Positions 9,643 through 18,717 of a stretch of 64,000 nt of DNA are shown piece by piece. The stretch covers positions 1 through 64,000 of the forward strand of contig JBDUEM010000001.1 in NCBI GenBank assembly GCA_040002435.1. Direction: 5' to 3'. The position numbers were made by a program, and so were the translations under genes. Every line of letters starts with the position of its first letter. The stretch's first letter is position 1. Below the pieces are notes generated by a model, which saw only the letters and a program-made list of their open reading frames with translations, made no database searches and was not told where the DNA came from. Source of the DNA: JANXXV01 sp040002435 (GTDB lineage: Bacteria > Acidobacteriota > Terriglobia > Bryobacterales > Bryobacteraceae).

Positions 9643-12153
9643 TTAGTGATTTTCTGAAAACTCCCGCGAGCACAATACGGCCCACACGAAGTCACGCAGC
9701 GCGGGTTCCCGGTCTCCGCGTGAACTGATCAATTTCCGAATCGCCTCCAGTTCCGAAGGCTCCGGAAGCCGCCCATAAGCAGCCAGGTAGAATTCCTGAA
9801 CGATCGCTTCATCCGAACGGTCCTGGTCCAGCATCTTGCGCAAACGGCTGCCGGGTGCCGTTAGTTTGTCCTGGTATTCCGCGCCGGCAAGCATGTGAAG
9901 CGCCTCGTTCAAATTCGTTTTGCCGCTGCGCTCGGGCAGCGTCAGGCGGTTCGGCCGCCCGTAAATATCGAGGAACCTCGAATAGTAAAGATCCGGCTGG
10001 CGCACCGTGATGGCTCGCGTGCCGGCAGGCGCCTGTCCTACGTCCTTCGCCATGTCGGATATGGTAGTGGTGAAAGTCTCCGGTATTCCGGTCACCGTGC
10101 TGATGGCGTCCAGCATCACTTCGGCGTCCAGAACCCGCGGCGACGCATGCGAGTAGTTCGTGTGGTCCTCGCGATTGGCGTCCAGGGCGCGCCCGCTCAA
10201 CTGATACGTTCGCGAGTTGGCAATCGTCCGGATCAGGTATCGGAGATCGAATTTATGCTGCCGGAATTCGACCGCGAGCCGGTCTAACAACTCCGGATGG
10301 CTGGCTGGATTGGTGGAACGGAAATCGTCTACTGGATCCACCAGTCCTCGCCCGAACATGTAGCTCCACATCCGGTTCGCTGCGGCTTCGGCGAAGTAAG
10401 GGTGCGAAACCATCCAGTCGGCCAACACCTTTCGGGGATTATCGCGCCCGGAACTCTCCACCACGGTTCCGTCCAACAGGGCCGGCTTCACTTCCACCTT
10501 GGTACGTGGATGAAACAGCTTGATGGAGCCGTTAACGTCGCCGTTGCCCATGGCTTCGCCGGCGGGATGATCGAAAACTACGTACTCCGCTCCGGTGTCG
10601 CCCATCTTAAAAACACGGCTGAAGAACGCAGCCAGTCCCCAAAACTGATCCTGACTCCACGCTTCGTAGGGGTGGTTGTGGCATTGCGCGCAATCCAGAC
10701 GGCGGCCGAAGAACACACGGAACTCTTCCGCCATCGTCTCGCCGGGCGGTCCGATCACGTCATAAGGAAGATAATGCCGAGTGGGGCCATCGTAGCCCTG
10801 GGCGGCAATCCGTTCACGAGCCATCTGGTCATACGGCTTGCCGGACGCGATGCTGTCGCGAATCCAATCGGCATACATCTGGCTCCACTTGACATTGATT
10901 CCGTTCGGAAACACGCCGACACGGAACAGATCGTCGAACCGGTAGGTCCAATAGTCGACGAATTCCGGCGCCGCGATTAACGTATCGATCAGCTTGGTTC
11001 GCTTGGCCGGATCTTTGCTCGCCAGAAACTCACGCGCCCGGTCCGGCGGCGGCAGCGTGCCGGTCAGGTCCAGGCAAATGCGGCGCAGGAATTCCTGGTC
11101 ACTCGATAGCGGAGACGGCGGAATACGGAAACGCCGCAGCTTCTCAAAAACAAATTTGTCGATGAAGTTAGATTCCGGCGGATCGGCATAAGCCGCCAGC
11201 GGCGGGCCGATGACACCTACAGTGGCGCTGGCCGCAAGACCTGCTGCGCGCACCAGTACGGAAGTCTCGCCGAGGCGGCCGGCCTTTACCGTGCATCCCT
11301 TGAGCGTCACCACAGTCTTATCGTTGGCGCTGCAGAGGGATTGCGCGGAGAAGTCCTCCGTGCTGCCATCGGAAAGCCGCGCGGTGATCAGCAGTCGATG
11401 CTCGCCTTCCCGTTCCAGCGTAACAATCTTGGGAAATACGTCCAGCGCCACAACTCGCGTGGCGCGATTGCCTTCAGGGCCATACGGCGCGCCGCTGGCT
11501 ACCCATTTCAGAATCGTGTTGTAGTCCGGCGATCCAACCGCGAAGCGCTTACCGCCGCCGTGAGGAACCGTACCTGTTGGCTTCAAAAGCAGCAGGCTCT
11601 TGGCCGGTTCTTTCAGATCGATACGGGGTATGCGCGCGCCCTTCACTTCGGCCGTCAGCACCTGGTAGCCGCCGCCCTTGACGATCCACTCGTAGTCGTC
11701 CTTCGGATTCAAGACACCAGGCGAGAGCTTGAACCCGCCTCTGCCCTTCACGCCGCCGTGACAACCGGACCCGTTGCAACCCTGGCGAGTGAAGATGCTG
11801 CCAATCTCGCGGCCGAATTGAAACTCGCGAACGGCCTCCACATCTTCCACGCGCAGACTCGTGCGAGCTGTACGTCCGGCGGCCGTGGCTGTAATAGTCA
11901 AAGTGCCATTCTTTCGCGCACTCAATCTACCGGTCGCATCCAAGCTTGCCAGATCTCGATCGGAAACCTTCAACCCGGCCTCGCCAGTGAGATCGCGTTC
12001 GGTGCCGTCGGAATAGCTACCGATTACCAGCAGTTGCTGGGATGCCCCTTCGCCGTGGAGAACCCGATCCTTGGGCTCTATGCGAATGGACACAGGGGCA
12101 CTCGCCGCGTTGAGGAGAGGCACCAGGAAAGCCGCGGCGAAAATCAGCTTCAT
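9643..12153 (-). CDS. PSD1-type DUF1549/DUF1553 protein with N-terminal Ig-like domain and cytochrome motif
   Basis: 836 residues. Signal peptide 1 to about 18 (AAAFLVPLLNAAS), a bacterial Ig-like domain (IRIEPKDRVLHGEG to about residue 105), then a Planctomycete-type haem site CNGSGCHG with a C-x4-CH spacing rather than CxxCH. DUF1549 follows (FIDKFVFEKLRRFRIPP, DLTGTLPPP, and the conserved CAQCHNHPYE), then DUF1553 (WMVSHPYFAEAAANRMW, GRGLVDPVDDFRSTNP). Exported and periplasmic by prediction. It overlaps the upstream PPC gene by 4 bp (ATGA), and DUF1501 follows after 14 bp, so the three genes are one operon. Related pairs are common in Planctomycetes and Acidobacteria; biochemical function is unknown. 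Confidence 0.92.
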   Translation of the reverse strand: MKLIFAAAFLVPLLNAASAPVSIRIEPKDRVLHGEGASQQLLVIGSYSDGTERDLTGEAGLKVSDRDLASLDATGRLSARKNGTLTITATAAGRTARTSLRVEDVEAVREFQFGREIGSIFTRQGCNGSGCHGGVKGRGGFKLSPGVLNPKDDYEWIVKGGGYQVLTAEVKGARIPRIDLKEPAKSLLLLKPTGTVPHGGGKRFAVGSPDYNTILKWVASGAPYGPEGNRATRVVALDVFPKIVTLEREGEHRLLITARLSDGSTEDFSAQSLCSANDKTVVTLKGCTVKAGRLGETSVLVRAAGLAASATVGVIGPPLAAYADPPESNFIDKFVFEKLRRFRIPPSPLSSDQEFLRRICLDLTGTLPPPDRAREFLASKDPAKRTKLIDTLIAAPEFVDYWTYRFDDLFRVGVFPNGINVKWSQMYADWIRDSIASGKPYDQMARERIAAQGYDGPTRHYLPYDVIGPPGETMAEEFRVFFGRRLDCAQCHNHPYEAWSQDQFWGLAAFFSRVFKMGDTGAEYVVFDHPAGEAMGNGDVNGSIKLFHPRTKVEVKPALLDGTVVESSGRDNPRKVLADWMVSHPYFAEAAANRMWSYMFGRGLVDPVDDFRSTNPASHPELLDRLAVEFRQHKFDLRYLIRTIANSRTYQLSGRALDANREDHTNYSHASPRVLDAEVMLDAISTVTGIPETFTTTISDMAKDVGQAPAGTRAITVRQPDLYYSRFLDIYGRPNRLTLPERSGKTNLNEALHMLAGAEYQDKLTAPGSRLRKMLDQDRSDEAIVQEFYLAAYGRLPEPSELEAIRKLISSRGDREPALRDFVWAVLCSREFSENH

Positions 12154-13808
12154 GAGGGCCTCCGCGCAATCACCATCACGGGCAGGTCGCCCACCGGAAT
12201 AGGATTCCCCAATCGGCCGTTAACAATGGGCCGCGCGGTCACGTGTATCACAACAGGCTGCTCGGAAACGGGCGCATCGGGAGAAGTCACCAGCAGCAGC
12301 GACGCCGTCTGCGGCTTAGGTACGTAGCGCTCCAGCCTTCCGCCGTTGGGCAGAGGCGGACGCTCCACCGGCTTCTCCATCGCGGGCAGCGCTGTGACGC
12401 CGGGGGGCAAGTTGTCCGCCGCCAGCGCTACCACACCGCCAAACTCCTCTTCCCTTTCGAGCGTGACCGTCAGCGTCTTGCTCGCGCCAGGCTGCAGGTT
12501 GAGGCGATCCTCTGAACAAGTAACCTTCCCGATATGAGGAATCTGCGGGCGGATCAGTACGCGATACGCAAAGTCAGCGCCGGCCCGGTCTGTGGTGATA
12601 TCGCGAATCTGCAAGGTGTAAACCCCAGGCGCGCCGAGCGAGAAGACCGTCTTCGCCTCGATCATCTTCATCATGTACAAGCCATTGTTGTTGAGCTTGG
12701 TGTACACATCGGTCACAATTTCATTTCCGTTCGATTCCGTCAAACGCACCACCGGGTTGAAGCGGGGCATCGTGGCTTCCGGTGTTTCGATCTCAATCGC
12801 CAGATCCTGCGCCTTGTCCACCTTCACCTGGATGACATGCGCTTCTCCCGGCTGTGCGATTCGCCCTTCCACCAGCCCGGGCGGCGTCAGGACCGGTATA
12901 GTGGCCGCGCCCTCTTTCACCGCGCGAAACGACTCGACATCCTTCGGCCCGGCGCCTTCCGACCCGCGAGCCGCGATCTGACTCAACCAGTGCGAGCCCA
13001 TGGCGCGCGTGAATTGCCGCTCTTCCCACAAATCTGTCCAGTGCGGATGCAGATCGGGCGCCGGCGTCACCCCGGGAATCATTCGCAGCTCATAAACATG
13101 ATCGGGGCTGCCCTGGCCGGAAGCGGATGCCACTTGCACCACGTACGTACCGGCCCGGTCGAAGCGATGAACCAGCCGCGCGTTGGTCGAAAGTCCGGGG
13201 AAGAAAAGCGGTTCATCATTGAAGGCAATGCGATTGACGCGCTGTGGATCGAACCAGCTTCCGGATCGCTCCGCAATCGCGATGGAGGGGTCGAGTTCGC
13301 GATACCCCGAATGAACTTCGAAGGTCACCGTCTGGCCGGGCTGCACTGAGATGGGGTAGGAGTTTACGGCCCCGGGCTGTGCAATCCTGCCTTCAATAGT
13401 CGCCGGGAATTTGGAGATGGGCTCATCCGCAGCCGTCTCAGTGTTGGACCCGGCGCTGGAAACTTCCAATGCAATCTCATTTGAAACACCTGCCGGCGTG
13501 ACAACCCGAAATGCGTGGCGCCCCGCGGAAGCGTTCCCATCAACCGTTAGTTCAGCAAGCAGGACATCCTGGGTGGCATCCGGTGAAGTGACATTCAGCA
13601 CGCGCGCCTGTATCCCGGCCTTCGGAAACCACAGGCTGCGCGCGTCCTTTAGCTTGCTTCCGCGAACCGTAGCCTGGTAGGTCCGCCCCATCTGGGCTCC
13701 AAAGGGATAAATGCTGGTAATCTTGGGTTCCGGGGAAGGCTCCGCCGCACTGGCGCGGGTATCCGCAGCTAAAACGAGAATCGCAACGATGGCTGCTATC
13801 TGGAACAT
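12150..13808 (-). CDS. Secreted PPC-domain (pre-peptidase C-terminal) protein
   Basis: 552 residues with a signal peptide (1 to about 22). An IPT/TIG-like region (ITSIYPFGAQMGRTYQATVRG) is followed by two PPC-like beta-sandwiches: the first around VQPGQTVTFEVHSG to RFDRAGTYVVQVASA, the second around AHVIQVKVDKAQDLAIEIE to LGAPGVYTLQIRD. A further Ig-like segment and a Pro-rich tail follow. No catalytic motif is visible, so it is probably a binding or adhesion partner of the PSD1 protein encoded immediately downstream with a 4-bp overlap. First gene of the PPC-PSD1-DUF1501 operon. Confidence 0.82.
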   Translation of the reverse strand: MFQIAAIVAILVLAADTRASAAEPSPEPKITSIYPFGAQMGRTYQATVRGSKLKDARSLWFPKAGIQARVLNVTSPDATQDVLLAELTVDGNASAGRHAFRVVTPAGVSNEIALEVSSAGSNTETAADEPISKFPATIEGRIAQPGAVNSYPISVQPGQTVTFEVHSGYRELDPSIAIAERSGSWFDPQRVNRIAFNDEPLFFPGLSTNARLVHRFDRAGTYVVQVASASGQGSPDHVYELRMIPGVTPAPDLHPHWTDLWEERQFTRAMGSHWLSQIAARGSEGAGPKDVESFRAVKEGAATIPVLTPPGLVEGRIAQPGEAHVIQVKVDKAQDLAIEIETPEATMPRFNPVVRLTESNGNEIVTDVYTKLNNNGLYMMKMIEAKTVFSLGAPGVYTLQIRDITTDRAGADFAYRVLIRPQIPHIGKVTCSEDRLNLQPGASKTLTVTLEREEEFGGVVALAADNLPPGVTALPAMEKPVERPPLPNGGRLERYVPKPQTASLLLVTSPDAPVSEQPVVIHVTARPIVNGRLGNPIPVGDLPVMVIARRPS

Positions 13809-13934
13809 AATCAGCGCACTTCTCTAATTGTAAGAACTCTGCTTCATTTTATTGTCTACCCGTCCATTTGCCGGGACGGAAATCGGGGAGCGGGTGCGTC
13901 ACAGGCCACACCGCCGTACGATAATTCGAATTAC
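13809..13934. promoter_or_regulatory. Divergent intergenic region between two operons
   Basis: 126 bp separate the start of the PPC operon (minus) from the start of the catabolic operon (plus), so both promoters should lie here. A 6-bp inverted repeat, CCGTCC at 13860-13865 and GGACGG at 13874-13879, could be an operator or a small hairpin. Close to the plus-strand ATG there is a GATAAT sequence; it would give a very short leader, and no convincing -35 partner was found. Assignment is tentative. Confidence 0.3.
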
Positions 13935-15308
13935 ATGATCCGGCGACGCGAATTCATTGCAACTGCCGCTGGAGCGGCGCTGACGGCTGGAGCCGCCACA
14001 ACGGGCTTTCGCTACCGCGGTTACCTCGGCTGGATCACGGATCTGGCCACCTTTGCCGACACCTATGCAGATTGGCCTTCGATGCGGCTGGACGAGCCTC
14101 TGCTGAAGGACTACCGGGAAACGTTCGGCTTGATGCGGCAATTGGGCTTTGAGGATCTCTGCGTCTGGGGGCTCTACGTTTCCCGCGCCTGGCCCGTTGA
14201 CATCACCAGCGCGGTGCCGGCGGACCGGGGAAAGCTGGTTGAGAAGCTGATCGCGGACGCCCATGCCAGGAAGATCCGCGTCGTTTCTGGACTCGGCGTC
14301 TACTCGTGGGGCTTCGACGAAATTCTCAAAGCAAATCCGCACCTGCTGAAGACCGCCAACAAGAACGCGATGTGCGGCAGCGAAGAGGAATCGTGGGAGT
14401 GGATGCGCAAGGTGATCGACTACGTCTTCACGCGCTTCCCAATCGACGGCGTGAGCATGCAATCGGCGGACCAGGGAAGATGCACCTGCGACAAATGCAA
14501 GCGCTATTCCGAAACCGAATACCACGTGATGTTGAATGTCCGCTGCGCCAAGTACATTCACTCGCGCTGGCCCGGCAAAGCGGTCGCCGTCAGCGGGTGG
14601 GGGATGCGATTCGAAGATCCGGCCAGCCTTCCGCATCTGGTGGAGCTCAGCAAGCACATCGATTATCTGATTGACGTCCGGGACTCCTCGCGGCAGCGCG
14701 ACCCTGCCTATCGCGCAAAGCTGATCTCCTCCCTCAAATGCGCCTTCGGCACCTTGGGCGGTCCGCAAGTGGAACCGCCGCAGCATTGGGCTCGCGACCG
14801 CTGGTTTCTCCCAACAGTCCGCGGGGCTGGCACCCACCTGCAGTCGCTATACAGCGAAGGTGGCCGCGCGTGTGAGTGGTTCTATCACATCCTGGCAAAT
14901 CCAGGCGGCGAGATTTCCACGTGGGTGGTGGGCAAGACCCTGGCCGATCCAGGCACTCCGTGGCGCAACCATTTGGACAACAGCGTCCAGCAGATCTATG
15001 GGGTTACTAATCCGTCCGTGCGTGACGGTCTGAGCGAAGCGTTCCTGGCCGCTGAAGATGCGTATGCGCGATTCCTGCCGAAGGATTTCTGCGGCACCAT
15101 TTCCATGGAGCCATTGGTGTCAAGCAAGCCCGGCGACCCCATCTACCTTTCGAAGCGACTCACCGCGACGCAGCGCGCTGAGTATTCCGCAAATCTGAAA
15201 CTGGTGCGGGCACAGTTCGCGAAGTTGGAGCGCGAAGTTCCAGAGAAGCGCCGTCTCGCCTTCATCCTGCGTGCGATTGACAATGTACAAAAGGACATTC
15301 TCGCGTGA
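13935..15308 (+). CDS. Exported TIM-barrel protein, glycoside-hydrolase-like
   Basis: 457 residues with a clear Tat signal at the N-terminus (MIRRREFIATAAGAAL). The body reads as a (beta/alpha)8 fold resembling glycosidases of the DUF4838 or GH10/GH20-like type: LMRQLGFEDLCVWGLY, ARKIRVVSGLGVYSWG, then MQSADQGRCTCDKCKRYSE, a motif combining a probable catalytic-loop Asp with a CxCxxC cluster. The Cys residues may bind metal or form disulfides. The exact family is not certain, and no substrate can be inferred. First gene of a plus-strand operon; it overlaps the creatininase gene by 4 bp. Confidence 0.6.
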   Translation: MIRRREFIATAAGAALTAGAATTGFRYRGYLGWITDLATFADTYADWPSMRLDEPLLKDYRETFGLMRQLGFEDLCVWGLYVSRAWPVDITSAVPADRGKLVEKLIADAHARKIRVVSGLGVYSWGFDEILKANPHLLKTANKNAMCGSEEESWEWMRKVIDYVFTRFPIDGVSMQSADQGRCTCDKCKRYSETEYHVMLNVRCAKYIHSRWPGKAVAVSGWGMRFEDPASLPHLVELSKHIDYLIDVRDSSRQRDPAYRAKLISSLKCAFGTLGGPQVEPPQHWARDRWFLPTVRGAGTHLQSLYSEGGRACEWFYHILANPGGEISTWVVGKTLADPGTPWRNHLDNSVQQIYGVTNPSVRDGLSEAFLAAEDAYARFLPKDFCGTISMEPLVSSKPGDPIYLSKRLTATQRAEYSANLKLVRAQFAKLEREVPEKRRLAFILRAIDNVQKDILA

Positions 15309-16120
15309 CCAAACATCTTTATCGATCCCTCACCTGGCCGGAATCGAAGCAGCGCGCCGAGCAGGGCGCCGTGATTGTAATTCCCATCGCGGCCATCGAA
15401 CAGCACGGCTATCATCTGCCGATCGATGTAGACAATGTACTGGTGGAACACGTGACCGAAGAGGCCGCACTACGGTCAGAGGGACTTATCCTGACCGCGC
15501 CGATGATTCACTACGGCTTCAATGAGCACAACATGGGTTTTCCAGGCACAATCTCCATCCGCGAGACGGTGTTCATGGACTTCGTCTACGACGTGGCCCA
15601 TTCGTTCGTGCGCCAGGGCTTCGACCGTATCGTCCTGATCAACGGCCACGGCAGTAATCAAATGCTGTGCAACCTGGTCGCACGGCGCATTGTAAATAAT
15701 ACGAAAGCATTCTGTGCGGCGGCCGCTCATTGGTGGCTGGCGAAGGCGGAAGTGGACCGGCTGCGCGAATCGGCATTCCCGGGCGGTATGGCCCATGCGT
15801 GCGAATTTGAGACGGCGATGTACATGCATATCCGTCCGGAATTGGTGGAGCTCGACAAGATCGGCGCCAGGGAAGCTCCCTCATCGCGCAACGAATTTAT
15901 CTTTGATGATTTATTTGGATCGGGACCCGTCCACTTTGTCGACCGCTGGAGCTGCATTTCCGAGAGCGGCGTGGAAGGCGATCCGAATCTGGCGACACCG
16001 GAGAAAGGAAAGGCATTCAGCGAGTGCTCCATCACAAACCTCATTCGCTTCTGCAAACTTTTCCGCGAGATGAAGGTCCTGCCGGATCGCGACTATAACT
16101 ACCGGAATCCGAACCTTTAA
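15305..16120 (+). CDS. Creatininase family amidohydrolase
   Basis: 271 residues, GTG start overlapping the upstream stop. Visible family features are IAAIEQHGYHLPIDVDN (metal-binding Glu, His, Asp), INGHGSNQ (metal His), GGMAHACEFETAMYMH (metal Glu) and GVEGDPNLATPEKG near the C-terminus. Members include creatinine amidohydrolase, MftE, and 3-dehydro-scyllo-inosose hydrolase; the fold hydrolyses cyclic amides or ring C-C/lactone bonds with a dinuclear metal centre. The neighbouring Gfo/Idh dehydrogenase makes a sugar- or inositol-type ketone substrate conceivable, but this is inference. A paralogue is encoded at 27224-28030. Confidence 0.88.
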   Translation: MTKHLYRSLTWPESKQRAEQGAVIVIPIAAIEQHGYHLPIDVDNVLVEHVTEEAALRSEGLILTAPMIHYGFNEHNMGFPGTISIRETVFMDFVYDVAHSFVRQGFDRIVLINGHGSNQMLCNLVARRIVNNTKAFCAAAAHWWLAKAEVDRLRESAFPGGMAHACEFETAMYMHIRPELVELDKIGAREAPSSRNEFIFDDLFGSGPVHFVDRWSCISESGVEGDPNLATPEKGKAFSECSITNLIRFCKLFREMKVLPDRDYNYRNPNL

Positions 16121-16125
16121 CCCAC

Positions 16126-16863
16126 ATGCAGATCGCTGACGGCATCTACCTTGTAGCCTCCGGAAATCTGGGTGTGTCTATGACACACTCGCACGATTGC
16201 AATGCGTACGCGCTACGCTGCGGAGACGAATACGTGCTGATCGATTCGGGCGTCGGCATCGAGACGGAGCGGATTATCAATGTCCTGAAATCCGACGGCA
16301 TCCCGCTCGACCGCGTGCGTCGCCTGCTTTTGACGCATTATCACCTGGATCACTCCGGCGGAGCCGCCCGCCTGCAAGAGCTCCTTGGACTCGACGTGTG
16401 GGCCGGACCCATTACGGCGCCCGTGCTCACAGCGGGTGATGAAGAATCTATCTCACTCGCCAGGGCGAAGCGGGCCGGCGTCTACCCTACGTCTGTGAAT
16501 TTTTCTCCCTGTCCCGTTGCCAATGTTTTCGCCCCCGGCATTCCGTTCCAGATCGCTGATGTTGAAATTTTGCCGATCGCCGCGCCCGGTCATTCCCGCG
16601 ACATGGTTTGCTTCCTCGTACATGAGCCTGGGCGGACCGTTCTGTTCACCGGCGACGTCATTTTCTACGGCGGCCGTATTTCGCTGCAGGATACGCACGA
16701 TTGCGATGTCCCGGCTTACTGCGACAGTATTCGAATGCTTTCGGAAATCCGCTACGACATGATCTTCCCCGGACACGGGCTTTGGTCCGTCCATGACGCG
16801 CAACGCCACGTTCAGGACGCCATGAAGTTCATAGACCGCCTGCTGTTACCGCCCGGCTTATGA
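16126..16863 (+). CDS. MBL-fold metallo-hydrolase
   Basis: 245 residues. The metallo-beta-lactamase metal motif is LTHYHLDHSGG (HxHxDH), followed by APGHSRDM, LFTGDV and the final FPGHG histidine. Length and motifs fit a glyoxalase II-like or lactonase/thioesterase-like hydrolase. No signal peptide. It begins 5 bp after the creatininase stop and overlaps the dehydrogenase start by 4 bp, so it is firmly in the operon. A role in hydrolysing an ester, thioester or lactone intermediate is plausible; the specific substrate is unknown. Confidence 0.88.
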   Translation: MQIADGIYLVASGNLGVSMTHSHDCNAYALRCGDEYVLIDSGVGIETERIINVLKSDGIPLDRVRRLLLTHYHLDHSGGAARLQELLGLDVWAGPITAPVLTAGDEESISLARAKRAGVYPTSVNFSPCPVANVFAPGIPFQIADVEILPIAAPGHSRDMVCFLVHEPGRTVLFTGDVIFYGGRISLQDTHDCDVPAYCDSIRMLSEIRYDMIFPGHGLWSVHDAQRHVQDAMKFIDRLLLPPGL

Positions 16864-17837
16864 CACCTCTCGCCATTATCGGCCTGGGGAATATTGGCCG
16901 GGTTCACCTGGATAATCTGCAGTCGCTGCGGGGCTGTAGAGTCGCCGGAGTTTTTGACGTCCAAGCTCCGGCGTCTGATCCGGGAGTCTTTGTATACCCC
17001 TCGCTTGCTGCGCTGCTGCAAGATCCCGCGGCGGTCGCAGTGGTGATCGCAACTCCCAGCGACACGCATGCTGAGTTGACGGAACGTGCGCTCGCCGCGG
17101 GGAAGCATGTATTCGTCGAGAAGCCGCTTGCCGGAACGTTGCAGGACGCGAAGCGGATTACAGATGCGGCGCGGCAACATCCGAGCCGGGTGGTACAGGC
17201 CGGCTTTTGCGAGCGATTCAACGTGAATTATTTGGAAGCGCGAAGAGCCGTGCTCGCCGGCAGCCTCGGTGAACTGCGCGCTATCCAGACTTCGAGAGTC
17301 GCCCCTTATGGGATGTCGAATCCGGCCTGGGAAATGGGCGTTCTGGACACGGCTGTCCATAATTTGGACCTGATCTTGTGGCTGAAACAGGCCGCGCCGG
17401 TTTCCGTCTTGGCGCGCGGTGCGCGGGTATACCCCGAGTCCATCAGTCCCGATGCGGTAACCACCGTGCTTACCTTCGCGGATGGATCGATTGCCGTGGA
17501 TCACATTGCCTGGATGCAGGACGGCGGCTTTCCGTTGAATCAGTGCGCCAGGTCACGCATGACGCTGCAGGGCAGTGACGGCTATTTCGAAATCGACCTG
17601 ACAGACCGGCCTTCCGCCATTCGCACCAAAGACGGCTATCGCGCCATCGATTCCGTGATTATCGGCGCACCGGAGTACGCTGGCTGTCTGAAGCTGCAAT
17701 TCGAATACTTCCTGCGATCGGTGGAAGAAGGCGCGCCGGTGCTTGCGCCAGTGGAAGACGCGCTGCTCACGGAGCGCGTGGCGCTGGCCGCGCTCGAATC
17801 CTTGCGATCAGGCCGGGAGGTCCATCTTGCTGAGTGA
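16860..17837 (+). CDS. Gfo/Idh/MocA family oxidoreductase
   Basis: 325 residues. The Rossmann NAD(P) site is at the very N-terminus (IIGLGNIGRVHLDNL), and the EKP motif that follows the cofactor domain is present (GKHVFVEKPLAGT). The catalytic His region reads WEMGVLDTAVHNLDLILW. Members oxidise or reduce sugars, inositols and related polyols. It overlaps the preceding MBL gene by 4 bp and the following aspartoacylase-like gene by 11 bp. A related dehydrogenase occurs in another cluster at 49689-50678. Confidence 0.9.
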   Translation: MTPLAIIGLGNIGRVHLDNLQSLRGCRVAGVFDVQAPASDPGVFVYPSLAALLQDPAAVAVVIATPSDTHAELTERALAAGKHVFVEKPLAGTLQDAKRITDAARQHPSRVVQAGFCERFNVNYLEARRAVLAGSLGELRAIQTSRVAPYGMSNPAWEMGVLDTAVHNLDLILWLKQAAPVSVLARGARVYPESISPDAVTTVLTFADGSIAVDHIAWMQDGGFPLNQCARSRMTLQGSDGYFEIDLTDRPSAIRTKDGYRAIDSVIIGAPEYAGCLKLQFEYFLRSVEEGAPVLAPVEDALLTERVALAALESLRSGREVHLAE

Positions 17838-18717
17838 AGGATGGTCGGAGTTGCTGCCCGGCGTCGATGTCTTCTTCCGGAAAGGAAGCGAGCCCGGTCC
17901 GTTCGTGTTGGTGACTGCCGGGATTCATGGCGACGAGTACGAAGGCCCGGCGGCAGTGGCGAGTCTTGTCCAACAACTCGCCGACCTGCCACTCACAGGA
18001 TCCATCGCCGCGATTCCTGTGGCGAATCCGATGGCCTGGCATGGTGCGCAGCGAACCTCGCCTGAGGATGGATTGAATCTCGCCCGGACATTTCCCGGGA
18101 AACCCGACGGGTCGCCCACCGAACGTCTGGCCTCGATTCTTTTCGATCTCGCGGGCCAGGCCAATTACCTGATCGATCTGCACAGCGGTGGCGTGGAGTA
18201 TCTGTTTGAGCCGCTCTGCGGCTTCTACGGCGAACCGGAGCTAACAAATCCATCCTTCGCCGCGGCCAGTCACTTCGGCCTTCCGATCCTATGGCAACTG
18301 CCACCTACTGACGGCGTGCTTTCCTGCGAACTCTGGAAGCGCGGCCGCAGTGTGATCGGTTGCGAGTATCTGGGTGCGGGGCAATTGTCGCCGCGGGGAC
18401 GCGATGCCTATGAGCGAGGCGTCCTCTCTTGTCTCGCGTATTGGAAGCTGCTGCCCGCCACATTCCTGCTGCCGGCCGGCGGCCGGGTCTGCGTTGGCGA
18501 TTGGCTGCTATCGACTGCGGCCGGGATTTTTGTGGCTCATTGTGCAATCGGTGAGGCGGCGGCGCCCGGGCAACTTCTCGCAGAGATTCATGACCCGCGC
18601 GGCAACACGTTGCAATCTTTCCACGCGCCACCCTCAGGCGGCTTGGTCTTAGCCATCCGTTCCAAGGCCTACATCCGGCCCGACAATTGGGGAGTTCTCA
18701 TTGCCAGCAACACTTGA
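17827..18717 (+). CDS. Succinylglutamate desuccinylase/aspartoacylase-like deacylase
   Basis: 296 residues from a TTG start at 17827, chosen because GGGAGG stands about 6 nt upstream and a longer reading from 17743 would bury 28 non-homologous residues in the upstream gene. Zinc-carboxypeptidase-like motifs are AGIHGDEYEGP (metal His and Glu), NLARTFPG, and LIDLHSGG (third ligand). Members remove N-acyl groups from amino acids; DoeB/EutE of ectoine breakdown is one relative. The C-terminal third is a barrel-sandwich-like domain. The overlap with both neighbours implies translational coupling. A second family member is at 23345-24487. Confidence 0.85.
   Translation: MLSEGWSELLPGVDVFFRKGSEPGPFVLVTAGIHGDEYEGPAAVASLVQQLADLPLTGSIAAIPVANPMAWHGAQRTSPEDGLNLARTFPGKPDGSPTERLASILFDLAGQANYLIDLHSGGVEYLFEPLCGFYGEPELTNPSFAAASHFGLPILWQLPPTDGVLSCELWKRGRSVIGCEYLGAGQLSPRGRDAYERGVLSCLAYWKLLPATFLLPAGGRVCVGDWLLSTAAGIFVAHCAIGEAAAPGQLLAEIHDPRGNTLQSFHAPPSGGLVLAIRSKAYIRPDNWGVLIASNT

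Noticed and set aside
13899..14837. A 312-codon minus-strand open frame
   Set aside because: Antisense to the Tat-signal TIM-barrel gene; composition typical of a shadow frame.
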